This document shows positions 8,339 through 16,653 of a DNA stretch of 64,000 nt, in pieces (position 1 is the first letter of the stretch; the number at the start of each line of letters is the position of its first letter). A program made the position numbers and the translations under genes. Under the pieces are notes generated by a model. It worked only from the letters and a program-made list of their open reading frames with translations. It was not told where the DNA came from and did no database searches. Source of the DNA: JBMDXB01 sp048594885 (GTDB taxonomy: Bacteria; Acidobacteriota; Vicinamibacteria; Vicinamibacterales; 2-12-FULL-66-21); NCBI GenBank assembly GCA_048594885.1, contig JBMDXB010000006.1:1-64000 (forward strand), read 5' to 3'.

Positions 8339-8378
8339 ATGACCAGTGTGCCCATCTCATCTTTGGGATGTCAAGTCG

Positions 8379-9878
8379 CTATGACTTGGCGTTCGTCGGT
8401 GAGCGGCGTCGCCACCACACGACCGCGGGCGCCAGCCACACGAGGATCGTGGCGGCGCCGAGCGCCGCCGCGATCGGCCGCTCGACGAACGCCAGCGGAT
8501 TGCCGCCCGCCTTGATCAGCGACGACACCACGTTCTGCTCCAGCATGCCGCCGAGCACGAGGCCGAGGATGGTCGGCGCGATCGGAAAACCGTTCGCCTC
8601 CATGATCCACGCGAGCAGGCCGAACACGACCATCACCCCCACATCGAACACGGAGTTGTTGATCGCGAAGGCCCCGACGACACAGAACAGCAGGATGACG
8701 GGCATGAGCACGTTGCGCGGGACGCGCAGAAGCCAGCCCGCGACTTTGATCAGCGCCCAGCCGAGCGGAAACAGCAGCAGGTTCGCGAGAAAGAAGATCA
8801 TCAGCACCGCGTACATGGTCTGCGGCTGCTCGATGAAGATTGCCGGTCCGGGATTGATCCCCTTGAGGTAGAGCACGCCGATCACGATCGCGGTGATCGA
8901 ATCTCCTGGGATCCCGAAGACGAGCGCGGGGATCCAGGCGCCGGACAGCGCCGCGTTGTTGGCCGCGCCGGCCTCGACGATGCCTTCGAGGTGGCCGGTG
9001 CCGAACTTCTCCGGCGTCTTCGAGAGCCGTTTCGAGATGCCGTATGCAATCCACGCGGCGATGTCCGCTCCGGCGCCGGGCAGCGCGCCGACCGCCGTTC
9101 CGACGGCGCTTCCGCGAAGCACTGCGGACGGATACGCGCGAAGCAGCCTCGCCTGGCCGCGAAAGATCGGGCCGACAGCCTGTGCCGAGATGGGAGTGGA
9201 ACGATCGAACGACGTTGAATAGCGCACGACCTCCGACACGGCGAACATGCCGATCATCGCCGGAATGAGCTGGACGCCGCTCATCAACTCCACGGCGCCG
9301 AACGTGAAGCGCGGATAGGCCGCGGGATTCTCGAAGCCGATCGTCGCGACGAGCAGGCCGATGGCCAGGGAGATGAGCGCCTTCAGCGGGCGGCCAGGCG
9401 CGACGAACACGGCGGCCGAGAGCCCGAGGAGGACCAGCCAGAAGTACTCGAACGAGCTGAACTCGAGCGCAATCGCCGCAAGCGCCGGCGCCGCGGTCGC
9501 GAGGACGATCGTGCCGAACAATCCGCCCATCGCGGAGAACACCAGGCCGGCGCCGAGCGCCGCTTCGGCCTGCCCTTTCCGCGTCATCGCGTACGCTTCA
9601 TCGCAGTAGGCGGCAGACGCAGGCGTGCCCGGGATTCTGAGCAGCGCGCCGGGCACGTCGCCGGCGAAGATGGCCATCGCCGTCGAGGCCACCATGCACG
9701 CAACGGCAGGCAACGGCGGCAGAAAGAACGTCACCGGCACGAGCAGCGCCACGGCTATCGTTGCGGTGAGCCCCGGGATGGCGCCGATGAACAGACCGAA
9801 GATGGCGGAGGCGAGGACGGCGCCGAGCACGAGCGGATCCAGCACCTGAACCAGCGCGGCGGAGAGGTGCGCTACCAG
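8379..9878 (-). CDS. tctA: Tripartite tricarboxylate transporter permease, large subunit TctA
   Basis: This is a TctA-family protein of about 500 residues with roughly twelve membrane segments. Family motifs are GLFIGAIPGLTATIAVALL near the N-terminus, GALPGAGADIAAWIAYGISK in the middle, and the conserved ESGA-like loop read here as GIVEAGAANNAALSG. It forms the solute channel of a secondary transporter driven by an ion gradient. No ATG or GTG stands at the family's usual start. A CTG at 9878 follows GAGGGG with five-base spacing and overlaps the tctB stop; the alternative GTG at 9845 would lose about eleven residues. It is the last gene of the DUF5107-tctC-tctB-tctA operon. Confidence 0.88.
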   Translation of the reverse strand: MVAHLSAALVQVLDPLVLGAVLASAIFGLFIGAIPGLTATIAVALLVPVTFFLPPLPAVACMVASTAMAIFAGDVPGALLRIPGTPASAAYCDEAYAMTRKGQAEAALGAGLVFSAMGGLFGTIVLATAAPALAAIALEFSSFEYFWLVLLGLSAAVFVAPGRPLKALISLAIGLLVATIGFENPAAYPRFTFGAVELMSGVQLIPAMIGMFAVSEVVRYSTSFDRSTPISAQAVGPIFRGQARLLRAYPSAVLRGSAVGTAVGALPGAGADIAAWIAYGISKRLSKTPEKFGTGHLEGIVEAGAANNAALSGAWIPALVFGIPGDSITAIVIGVLYLKGINPGPAIFIEQPQTMYAVLMIFFLANLLLFPLGWALIKVAGWLLRVPRNVLMPVILLFCVVGAFAINNSVFDVGVMVVFGLLAWIMEANGFPIAPTILGLVLGGMLEQNVVSSLIKAGGNPLAFVERPIAAALGAATILVWLAPAVVWWRRRSPTNAKS

Positions 9879-10336
9879 GCGATCCCCTCGAGCACGCCCC
9901 ACGGCAGCGGGACCCGCAGCAGCGAGTAGAAGCCGAAGTGAATCGCGAAGGTGACGGCGACCGCGAGCGGCAGGATCCGCGCGCGGCGGACACCGAACGC
10001 GAGGAACAGCACGGTGAGGAACAGCGCAGCGGTGATCAGGAACCCGAGCCGATCGACCGCCAGCGCGTAGAACAGCAGGTCCGCGATCACGAGCACGAAC
10101 GTCACGACGGTTCGCGGCCGCCGCGTCCACGCGCCACCCTCGACGACCGGCCGTTGTCCGCGACCGGAGTACATCAGGATCACGCCGAGCACGAACAGCG
10201 CAGTGCCGATGAGCGCCGGAAACAGCGCGGGACCGATCGGCTGCCCCGGCATGCCGGGAAAGGTGCGGGCCTGCAGGACGACCGCGACGCCAAGCGCCGC
10301 GGCGAGGAAGCCCGAGAGTCTATCGCTCACCTTCAT
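9872..10336 (-). CDS. tctB: Tripartite tricarboxylate transporter small membrane subunit TctB
   Basis: This 154-residue protein with about four membrane helices is of the TctB type: DRLSGFLAAALGVAVVLQA, PALFPALIGTALFVLGVILM, then a central polar loop and two further helices ending FYSLLRVPLPWGVLEG. TctB pairs with TctA in the membrane. The ATG at 10336 overlaps the tctC stop by four bases (ATGA), and its own stop overlaps the likely tctA start, so all three transporter genes are translationally coupled. Confidence 0.88.
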   Translation of the reverse strand: MKVSDRLSGFLAAALGVAVVLQARTFPGMPGQPIGPALFPALIGTALFVLGVILMYSGRGQRPVVEGGAWTRRPRTVVTFVLVIADLLFYALAVDRLGFLITAALFLTVLFLAFGVRRARILPLAVAVTFAIHFGFYSLLRVPLPWGVLEGIAW

Positions 10337-11292
10337 CGCGCGAGGCCGACGGCTTTCATGGCCGCGCCCATCTGCCGGTCCGCGTCGGTCATGAGACTGG
10401 CGAACTCCGCCGGTCCGGCGCAGCGCACACCGAATCCGCGGCCGGTCATGAAATCGCGGTACTCGTGGCTGTCGCACGCGCGCTTCACCGCGTCCTGCAG
10501 GCGGCGTTCGATGGCCGAGGGGAGATTCTTCGGCGCGCCCATGCCGCGCCAGGTGGCGAGCGTCCACGTCGAGCCGATCGCCTGCCTGGCCGTGGGCACG
10601 TCAGCATAAAGACTCGACGGCTGGTCGTCGAGGATCGCCAGGCTCTTCACTTTCCGCGCGTCGATGAGCGAGCGCCCTTCCGGATGCGATCCCGCGACAA
10701 CGTCGACACCGCCGGCGACGAGATCGAGCAGCGCCGCGGCGTTGCCACTGCTCGGCACCCACACGATCGATGACGGCGGGATCTTCTGTTCGTCGAGCAG
10801 GCCGGCGAGCGCGAGATGCCAGATGCCGCCCTGCGCCGTGCCGGATGCCTTCAGCCTGCCCGGATTGGCGCGGATGGCCGCCACCAGATCGCGGAGCGTT
10901 CCATACGGCGCATCGGCTCGCACCTGGATCGCCGCCGCATCGAGGTTCACGAGGCCGAGCGGCGTCAACGACTCTCCCGTCAGCGTCGTGAGCCCCTGGT
11001 GGCGCATCATCGCGATTTCCGCGGTGACGATGCCGATCGTGTAGCCGTCAGGCGGCGCCGTCGCGATCGCCTGGTGGCCGACGACCCCGCTGCCGCCCGT
11101 GCGATTGACGACGTTGACTGGCGTGCCGAGATCTTTTTCGAGCAGGGTGGCGATCACGCGCGCGACGGCATCCGTGCCGCCGCCGGCCGCCCACGGCACG
11201 ATCATCGTCAATGGCCGGCTCGGATAGCCAGCACGGCCGCCACCGCATGCGACGCCGAACAGCAGCAACGCGACGACGGCGCGTCGCATCAT
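10333..11292 (-). CDS. tctC: Tripartite tricarboxylate transporter solute-binding lipoprotein TctC
   Basis: This 319-residue Bug/TctC-type receptor captures an anionic solute in the periplasm and delivers it to TctAB. A lipobox is visible (LLLFGVACGG), so it should be membrane-anchored. The fold motifs are YPSRPLTMIVPWAAGGGTDAVAR near the N-terminus, the NRTGGSGVVG loop, DGYTIGI, and PLGLVNLDAAAIQVRAD. Bug proteins bind carboxylates through water-bridged loops; the ligand cannot be deduced. The ATG overlaps the stop of the upstream DUF5107 gene (ATGATG), linking both in one operon. Confidence 0.9.
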   Translation of the reverse strand: MMRRAVVALLLFGVACGGGRAGYPSRPLTMIVPWAAGGGTDAVARVIATLLEKDLGTPVNVVNRTGGSGVVGHQAIATAPPDGYTIGIVTAEIAMMRHQGLTTLTGESLTPLGLVNLDAAAIQVRADAPYGTLRDLVAAIRANPGRLKASGTAQGGIWHLALAGLLDEQKIPPSSIVWVPSSGNAAALLDLVAGGVDVVAGSHPEGRSLIDARKVKSLAILDDQPSSLYADVPTARQAIGSTWTLATWRGMGAPKNLPSAIERRLQDAVKRACDSHEYRDFMTGRGFGVRCAGPAEFASLMTDADRQMGAAMKAVGLAR

Positions 11293-14200
11293 GACGGCAA
11301 CTGCCGCAGCGCCACCTTCGCCGGCAGCAGATCGGGACGGAGCTGCAGCGCGCGCTGCAGTTCCGCTCTGCCCTCCTGTCGCTGGCCGGCGCCGATGAGC
11401 GCCAGCCCCTTCAGATAGCGGGCGCGCGCTTCACGGCTCGCGTCGGGCTTCTGATCGAGCGTGCGGTTCGCGGCGTCGAGCAGCGACGACAGCCGCTCGC
11501 GTGCGGCCTCGTTCTGCCCCAGCTTCCGCAACGCGAGCGCCTCGTAGTAGCGCTGGTCAGAGCCAGCCGTCGCGTCGCGCCTGCCGCCCTGGGGAGCCGT
11601 GCCCTTCGCGATCGACTCCCACTCGCGACGCGCGCCTGGCTTGTCGCCCAGCGCCTCGCGCGCGATGCCGATCCAGTAGGACACCTCCGTCCGGCGGATG
11701 GCGGCGTCGAGCCGCTCGGAGGTGAGATTCTCGGGAAATGTCAGCGCGGCCTCGTAGGACGCGATCGCCTCTTTGTATCGGCGCGCGGAGCGATGCTCGT
11801 GCCCGCGCAGAAGATGCGCGTTCGTCCACGGATCCCGCACGTTGAGCGTGCCGCCTTCCCACACGCTGAATCGACGTCCGCTCAGCAGCTTGACCGCGTC
11901 GTCCAGCTTTCCCATCAGCACCTTGAGGGAGATGGCGCGCGCGAGCGCCTCGTCGCGCTGCGTGACGACTTCGTGGTTGGCCTCGAGCAGCGCCAACCTG
12001 TGTTCCGGTGCCTTGCCCGTCTCCTCGTAGAGGCGATCGAGCTCGCTGAAGTGCATCGCGTACTTGCGACCGGGCAGCGAGACGGCTTTCTCGAGGCTGT
12101 CGATTGCCTTCGCAGTCCCACCCGGCCCGCCCGCGTGCGCGTAAGCGACGGCGAGGTTGCGGTGAACGACTGCAAACGACGGGTCAAGCCGCGCGGAGGT
12201 TTCCCACGCCCTCGTCGCCTCCTCCGGCTGCCAGTCGTACAGGAGGTTGCCGAGGTAGTACGGCGCCCGCGCGTCCGACGGCATTGCCGTCATCGCTGCG
12301 CGAATCACGATCTCCGCTTCGTGCTGGAACGGAAACACATACTCGGGGCTCGCGCGAGCGGCGCGGTCGTAGTAGTCCACGGCGTGGCCGCGCCCGCGTT
12401 GCGCGTAGTACGCGAGGTAGTAGAGGACGATCGGCGACGCCTTTGCCTCACCGAGCACGTCGGTGCCGTCCTGCCACAGGCCGGCGTTCAGATATTCGGC
12501 GCCGAGCTCCTCGGCCAGCGCCGGATGATCTCCGAGTGTCACGCGGAGGCGGCGCGCATCCTCCTCGCCGCGCGTCAGCAGCCAGCGCTCTGCGATCGAC
12601 CGCGCGTCCAGCGGATCGATCCGGCCTGCCTCGGCGAGTGCCGCCAGCGCGGCATCCGTACGGCCGGCGCGCCGCAACAGGCTGGCTTTCAGGTTCCACG
12701 CGCGCACGTTCAGCGTGTTGGCGTCGAGCGATCGGTTCGCCGCGTCGAGGGCGCGTGCGTAGTCACCGCGCGTCGTGGCGATCTCGGCAAGCTCGTAGTA
12801 CGCCGGCGCGCGCCACGCCATCGCCCACGTCGCTCTGTGGAGCAGCGGCTCGGCCTCCGCGTGCTTCCGCTGCGCCTTCAGCGTGAGGCCCAGGTAGTAC
12901 GCGGCCTCCGCATCCTTCGGCGCGGCGTACCTGACATCCAGCCGCGCGAGCGCGGCGCGCAGATGCTTTTCGGCGTCCGCGTAACGCGCGCGGCGCAAGC
13001 GGTTGATGCCGAACGCCGTGTGCACCTGCGTGTGTCCCGGATCGCGCCGGAGCGCTTCCTCCCAGTACGGATCCGGCTCGAGCGACGCGTTGTGGAACTG
13101 CTCGATCCAGAGACCCGTGAGATACAGCTCGTCGACGGACTTGATCTCCGCCGGTGCCGGCGGCGCTGTCACAAGCGCGGGAATCGCCTGCGGTTCGAGA
13201 TGCACCGGTTCATACGAGACCAGCTCACGACCGCCGGCAACAAGGGACGCTCGCAGGCCACGTTCCGTGACGCCTTCAGGCAGCCTGACGTCGCGCACGA
13301 ACGGGTGCGCAGGATCGATGGCGACCGTCTGCTCCAACAGAACCCGATCGCCGGCGAGGAGCCGCACGGTGCCTTTTGGGTGCGCAGCGGTCGTATGGAA
13401 GCCAACGGTTGCCACGCCGCCTCGGACGTCGAGATTCACCGCCGCATCGACTGTCGCGTGTTTCGCTCCGCCAATCGCGCGGAATGGATACCAGTAGATC
13501 TCGAACGACTTCGTCTCGTACGGCTGCAGCCAGCTGTAATCAGGCTGGTTGTCGGAGTACCCGCCGACCATGATCTCCATGTACGGGCCGTCGTCATCCG
13601 TGAGGATCCGGTCCCACATGCGTCCGCGGGGACCGTGGCCCCACGTCCAGAACTTCTTGCCCGGCACGACGTGGTGATCGGCGATGGCCATCGTCCCCGC
13701 CTGCTTGCCGTGGTCGTAGCCGGCGACGAAGTCCTCCTCCGAATTCCAGGCGAACACCGAGTTCGCGGCGATGTGGTTCTTGTACCAACTGATGTCCACG
13801 CCGCTGCTGAAGTCCGCCGAGCCATACTGGGAGCTGGCGATCGGCCAGCGGGTGAACTGACGCTTGTGATGATGGGTGCCAAGCTGTGTCTTCGGCGGGA
13901 ACACCACCTGGTACTGGTCGTTCACATGCACGGCGACATTGGCAAACGCCAGCATCGTGTTGACGATGGGCGTGCGATTGACGATCCGCACCTTCGCCTC
14001 GAGGTACGACCGGCCCGGCCGCAACGTGTAGCCGACGGCCCAGCGCATGCGATGCCGGATCTCCAGCTCGCCCACCCACACCGTCTTCGCGCCGTCCGGT
14101 TCCTCTTCGATCCGGTACTGCACCGGCAGGAACGTCGTCGCGCGATGGTGATGCGGGATGTTCCACTCGATGCCGCCGGAGATCCACGCGCCGATGAGGC

Positions 14201-14576
14201 CGATGAGCGCCGGCTTGATGACGTGCTGCCGGTAGAAGAAGTGGTAGTTGTTCGTCTTGTCGAACCCCTCGAAGATGCGGCCGCCGATCTCCGGCAGCAC
14301 TCCGATGCGGACGTACTCGTTCTCGAGAGAGATCAGCCGGTACTTCTTGTCGGCCTCTTTGTGCGTGAGGGTGTCGTAGAGCGGATATGGATAGACGCGT
14401 CCCTCGGCGCCCTGCGATTCGCGGCCGAAGAAGAACATCGGGTTGGGCTCGGGGTCTCCGGCGAGATACGTCGGAATGACGACGTCTTGCTCGGTAACCG
14501 TAACGGCGGCTTGCGCCGCAGCCGCGCGCACGTCGAGCGCGAGCAGCATCGCACTGATGAACAGCATCACCTTCAT
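11289..14576 (-). CDS. Secreted DUF5107/TPR protein
   Basis: This is a 1095-residue exported protein with a signal peptide (LFISAMLLALDVRAAAAQ). About residues 25-340 form a DUF5107 domain with a galactose-mutarotase-like beta-sandwich feel: MFFFGRESQGAEGRVYPYPL, LPEIGGRIFEGFDKTNNYHF, GIEWNIPHHHRATTFLPV, WTWGHGPRGRMWDRILTD. A linker with a FAD-free beta segment follows, then many TPR helices from about residue 490 to the C-terminus (AEKHLRAALARLD, AYYELAEIATTRGDYARALD). DUF5107 proteins occur beside glycoside-hydrolase and sugar-acid genes, but no activity is established that I know of. The ATG at 14576 follows GGAG. It is the first gene of the TctCBA operon, suggesting it binds or processes the transported compound outside the cytoplasm. 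Confidence 0.85.
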   Translation of the reverse strand: MKVMLFISAMLLALDVRAAAAQAAVTVTEQDVVIPTYLAGDPEPNPMFFFGRESQGAEGRVYPYPLYDTLTHKEADKKYRLISLENEYVRIGVLPEIGGRIFEGFDKTNNYHFFYRQHVIKPALIGLIGAWISGGIEWNIPHHHRATTFLPVQYRIEEEPDGAKTVWVGELEIRHRMRWAVGYTLRPGRSYLEAKVRIVNRTPIVNTMLAFANVAVHVNDQYQVVFPPKTQLGTHHHKRQFTRWPIASSQYGSADFSSGVDISWYKNHIAANSVFAWNSEEDFVAGYDHGKQAGTMAIADHHVVPGKKFWTWGHGPRGRMWDRILTDDDGPYMEIMVGGYSDNQPDYSWLQPYETKSFEIYWYPFRAIGGAKHATVDAAVNLDVRGGVATVGFHTTAAHPKGTVRLLAGDRVLLEQTVAIDPAHPFVRDVRLPEGVTERGLRASLVAGGRELVSYEPVHLEPQAIPALVTAPPAPAEIKSVDELYLTGLWIEQFHNASLEPDPYWEEALRRDPGHTQVHTAFGINRLRRARYADAEKHLRAALARLDVRYAAPKDAEAAYYLGLTLKAQRKHAEAEPLLHRATWAMAWRAPAYYELAEIATTRGDYARALDAANRSLDANTLNVRAWNLKASLLRRAGRTDAALAALAEAGRIDPLDARSIAERWLLTRGEEDARRLRVTLGDHPALAEELGAEYLNAGLWQDGTDVLGEAKASPIVLYYLAYYAQRGRGHAVDYYDRAARASPEYVFPFQHEAEIVIRAAMTAMPSDARAPYYLGNLLYDWQPEEATRAWETSARLDPSFAVVHRNLAVAYAHAGGPGGTAKAIDSLEKAVSLPGRKYAMHFSELDRLYEETGKAPEHRLALLEANHEVVTQRDEALARAISLKVLMGKLDDAVKLLSGRRFSVWEGGTLNVRDPWTNAHLLRGHEHRSARRYKEAIASYEAALTFPENLTSERLDAAIRRTEVSYWIGIAREALGDKPGARREWESIAKGTAPQGGRRDATAGSDQRYYEALALRKLGQNEAARERLSSLLDAANRTLDQKPDASREARARYLKGLALIGAGQRQEGRAELQRALQLRPDLLPAKVALRQLPS

Positions 14577-14625
14577 GTGGGTCTCCGCGTGTAGCATTAG
14601 ACTACCGCTTCATCGGCCGGAGCTG

Positions 14626-14730
14626 TCACACGGGGGCCAGATAGTTTGTGCCCGCACCAGGGGTTGCCGTGCCGCCGTCGACGGCGAAATCGAGGATCGG
14701 GAGGATGTTCGCGTGCGTGAGAGCCGACGC
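14626..14730 (-). pseudogene. Possible Ser/Thr kinase N-lobe relic
   Basis: A short minus-strand frame reads ALTHANILPILDFAVDGGTA before drifting into unrelated sequence and a TGA. This resembles the HPNILPIYDFGVDGGTAYLV segment between the alpha-C helix and strand 4 of acidobacterial Pkn kinases. There is no start codon or catalytic loop. The match is short, so chance cannot be excluded. Confidence 0.27.
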
Positions 14731-14732
14731 GG

Positions 14733-14882
14733 CTAGGCCGTCCGCACGAGTGTTTCGTTGTGGTTGGGCCGCTTGCCGCCTGCCTTGATGCGGGTCTTGG
14801 TCTTCAGGCCCGGCATCCGGACCAGCGTCTCGTTGTGATTGAATTTCCGCCCGCCTGCCTTGATACCGCTTTTGGTCTTCAT
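14733..14882 (-). CDS. 49-residue basic peptide with internal duplication
   Basis: The peptide consists of two near-identical halves, each with KTK, then IKAGG, a three-residue variable spot, and NHNETLVR (residues about 2-22 and 27-47), joined by a short MPGL linker. It is strongly basic and has no signal peptide or cysteine. AGGAGG with six-base spacing precedes the ATG at 14882, unusually strong for this window, which makes it a convincing gene; longer starts upstream lack a ribosome site. I do not recognise an established function. The repeat layout resembles multi-core precursors of ribosomally made modified peptides, or a small nucleic-acid-binding protein. No modification enzyme is directly adjacent except a broken SET-domain gene on the other strand. 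Confidence 0.8.
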   Translation of the reverse strand: MKTKSGIKAGGRKFNHNETLVRMPGLKTKTRIKAGGKRPNHNETLVRTA

Positions 14883-15030
14883 CGCCAGCCTCCTTGTTGC
14901 CGTTCTGATCTCTAAGGCGGCTGGAGACGGCAAAAACTATCCTGCGCTAGGCGGATCAGAATGCTGCGGACGCGCGGCGCCGCCTGCTGCAGCGAGGCCC
15001 GCTACGTGGAATCCGAGAAGCACTAGCAGT

Positions 15031-15249
15031 GGAGCCGAATTCATCAATCACTGCGGTGAGCCGAACCTGACGTCGCGGATCGTCAAGGGACACATCTTGT
15101 ACTTCAGCAAGCGGCCCGTCGCTGCGGGGGAAGAGCTGACGGTCGACTATTGGTTCCCGCGGACGATGAAGCGTATTCCCTGCCGCTGTGGGGCGGCGAG
15201 GTGCCGGGGAACGATCAACGCCGGTCGGGAACGAGGCCGGTTACACTAG
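15031..15249 (+). pseudogene. SET-domain C-terminal fragment
   Basis: The frame contains the last third of a SET lysine-methyltransferase domain: EFINHCGEPNLTSRI (the NHxxxPN motif), ILYFSKRPVAAGEELTVDYWF (the GEELTxDY motif) and a post-SET cysteine cluster, CRCGAARCRGTIN. The pre-SET half and the AdoMet-binding GxG motif are absent upstream. In this frame the only start is at 14839, inside and antisense to the duplicated-peptide gene, where the sequence no longer resembles SET. It is best read as a truncated remnant. The intact parent would methylate lysine in a protein substrate. Confidence 0.65.
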
Positions 15250-15255
15250 CGCGGA

Positions 15256-16653
15256 ATGAACGCAGTCCTGCTTCGCCGACGGCCGCTCGCGTGGATCGCC
15301 TTTTCCGTCGCGTTCTGGGGATCAGCGCCCGCAGCGCAACCGGACGCCGCGCGGCAGCGGCTCACGTCTCTCGTTCCCGCCATCGAAAAGAACCTCCGCG
15401 AGAACATCATCCCCTTCTGGTTCCCGCGCTCGGTCGATCGCGAGCACGGCGGCTACACCATTCATTACGGCCCGCGCGGCGAGCCGCTGGCCGGCGGCAC
15501 GAAGGCAATCGTGACGCAGGCGCGGACGCTGTGGCTCGGGTCGCGCCTCCTTCGCAGCGAGTATGCGCAGCCCGGTTTCCGCGGAGCGGCCGACGCCGGC
15601 TTCCGTTTCCTGCGGGACAGGATGTGGGACGCCGAGCACGGCGGCTTCTTCTGGGAAGTCGATCCGGCGGGCACGAAAGTGCTCCGAGCCGACAAGCACC
15701 TGTACGGTCAGGCGTTCGGGCTGTATGCGCTTGCGGAGTACCATCTCGCAACCGGCAACCAGGAGGCGATGGCGCTGGCCACCCGCCTGTTCGACCTGCT
15801 CGAGACCCGCGCGCATGACGAGGTCTACGGCGGCTATCGCGAGTTCTTCGCGCGCGACTGGTCGGCCGCGCCCGCTGGCGCGAACGGCTACCTGGGCGCG
15901 CCGCCCGATCTCAAGTTGATGAACACGCACCTGCATTTGCTCGAAACGTTCACGACCTACGTGCGCGCCGGCGGGCCGCTGCGCGCGCGGGAGCGCCTCG
16001 CCGAACTGATCGCGATCGAGAGTCAGGCGGTCATCCGAAAGGGCTGGGTCGCGTCGACCGATCGCCACCGCCGCGATTGGACGCCTGTGCTCGACGAAGC
16101 GGCGTCGCGCGTGTCGTACGGACACGACCTCGAGAACATCTGGTTGATCGTCGATGCGCTGCGCGCGCTCGATCAGCCGACGGCGCCGTACCACGATCTG
16201 TTCCGTACGGTGTTCGACTACGCGCTGCGCTATGGGTACGACGAAAAGGCGGGAGGCTTCTTCGACAGCGGCGCGCCCGGCAAGCCAGCCGACCGCCGCG
16301 CCAAGACGTGGTGGGTGCAGGCCGAAGCGCTCGTCAGCGCCGTCACGATGTTCGAGCTGACCGGCGATGCGAAGTACGTGGACGTGTTCGCGCGCACCTG
16401 GGAGTTCGTCAACACGAAGCAGACCGACTGGTCGTCCGGCGAGTGGTACGACACCATCCTTCCCGACGGCAAGCCGCGGCCCGGCAACAAGGCGCATCCG
16501 TGGAAGGCGGGCTACCACAACGGCCGCGCATTAATCGAGGTGGTGGAGCGTATTCAGCGCTCGAGCGTGAAGCGATCGAAACGCGCCGACGCGCCTGGCG
16601 GCCCCGAGACGACGAGCGCGACGCGGACGGCGAGATCCCAGGGCGGCAGATAG
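15256..16653 (+). CDS. Exported AGE-family epimerase (N-acylglucosamine/cellobiose 2-epimerase type)
   Basis: This 465-residue protein has a signal peptide (WIAFSVAFWGSAPAAQ) and an (alpha/alpha)6-barrel of the AGE family, which epimerizes the C2 of glucose- or mannose-type sugars. Barrel motifs include FWFPRSVDREHGGY, IVTQARTLWL, KHLYGQAFGLYALAEY, LMNTHLHLLETF, VSYGHDLENIWL and WKAGYHNGRALIEV; the histidines in these are the likely catalytic pair and its support. The layout is closest to cellobiose 2-epimerase-like members. The last 30 or so residues, after VVERIQRS, are basic low-complexity sequence encoded antisense to the convergent GH43 gene, so the native end may have been lost by readthrough. 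Confidence 0.85.
   Translation: MNAVLLRRRPLAWIAFSVAFWGSAPAAQPDAARQRLTSLVPAIEKNLRENIIPFWFPRSVDREHGGYTIHYGPRGEPLAGGTKAIVTQARTLWLGSRLLRSEYAQPGFRGAADAGFRFLRDRMWDAEHGGFFWEVDPAGTKVLRADKHLYGQAFGLYALAEYHLATGNQEAMALATRLFDLLETRAHDEVYGGYREFFARDWSAAPAGANGYLGAPPDLKLMNTHLHLLETFTTYVRAGGPLRARERLAELIAIESQAVIRKGWVASTDRHRRDWTPVLDEAASRVSYGHDLENIWLIVDALRALDQPTAPYHDLFRTVFDYALRYGYDEKAGGFFDSGAPGKPADRRAKTWWVQAEALVSAVTMFELTGDAKYVDVFARTWEFVNTKQTDWSSGEWYDTILPDGKPRPGNKAHPWKAGYHNGRALIEVVERIQRSSVKRSKRADAPGGPETTSATRTARSQGGR

Noticed and set aside
11793..14594. 933-codon open frame on the plus strand
   Set aside because: It is the antisense of the DUF5107/TPR gene and has no recognisable motif.
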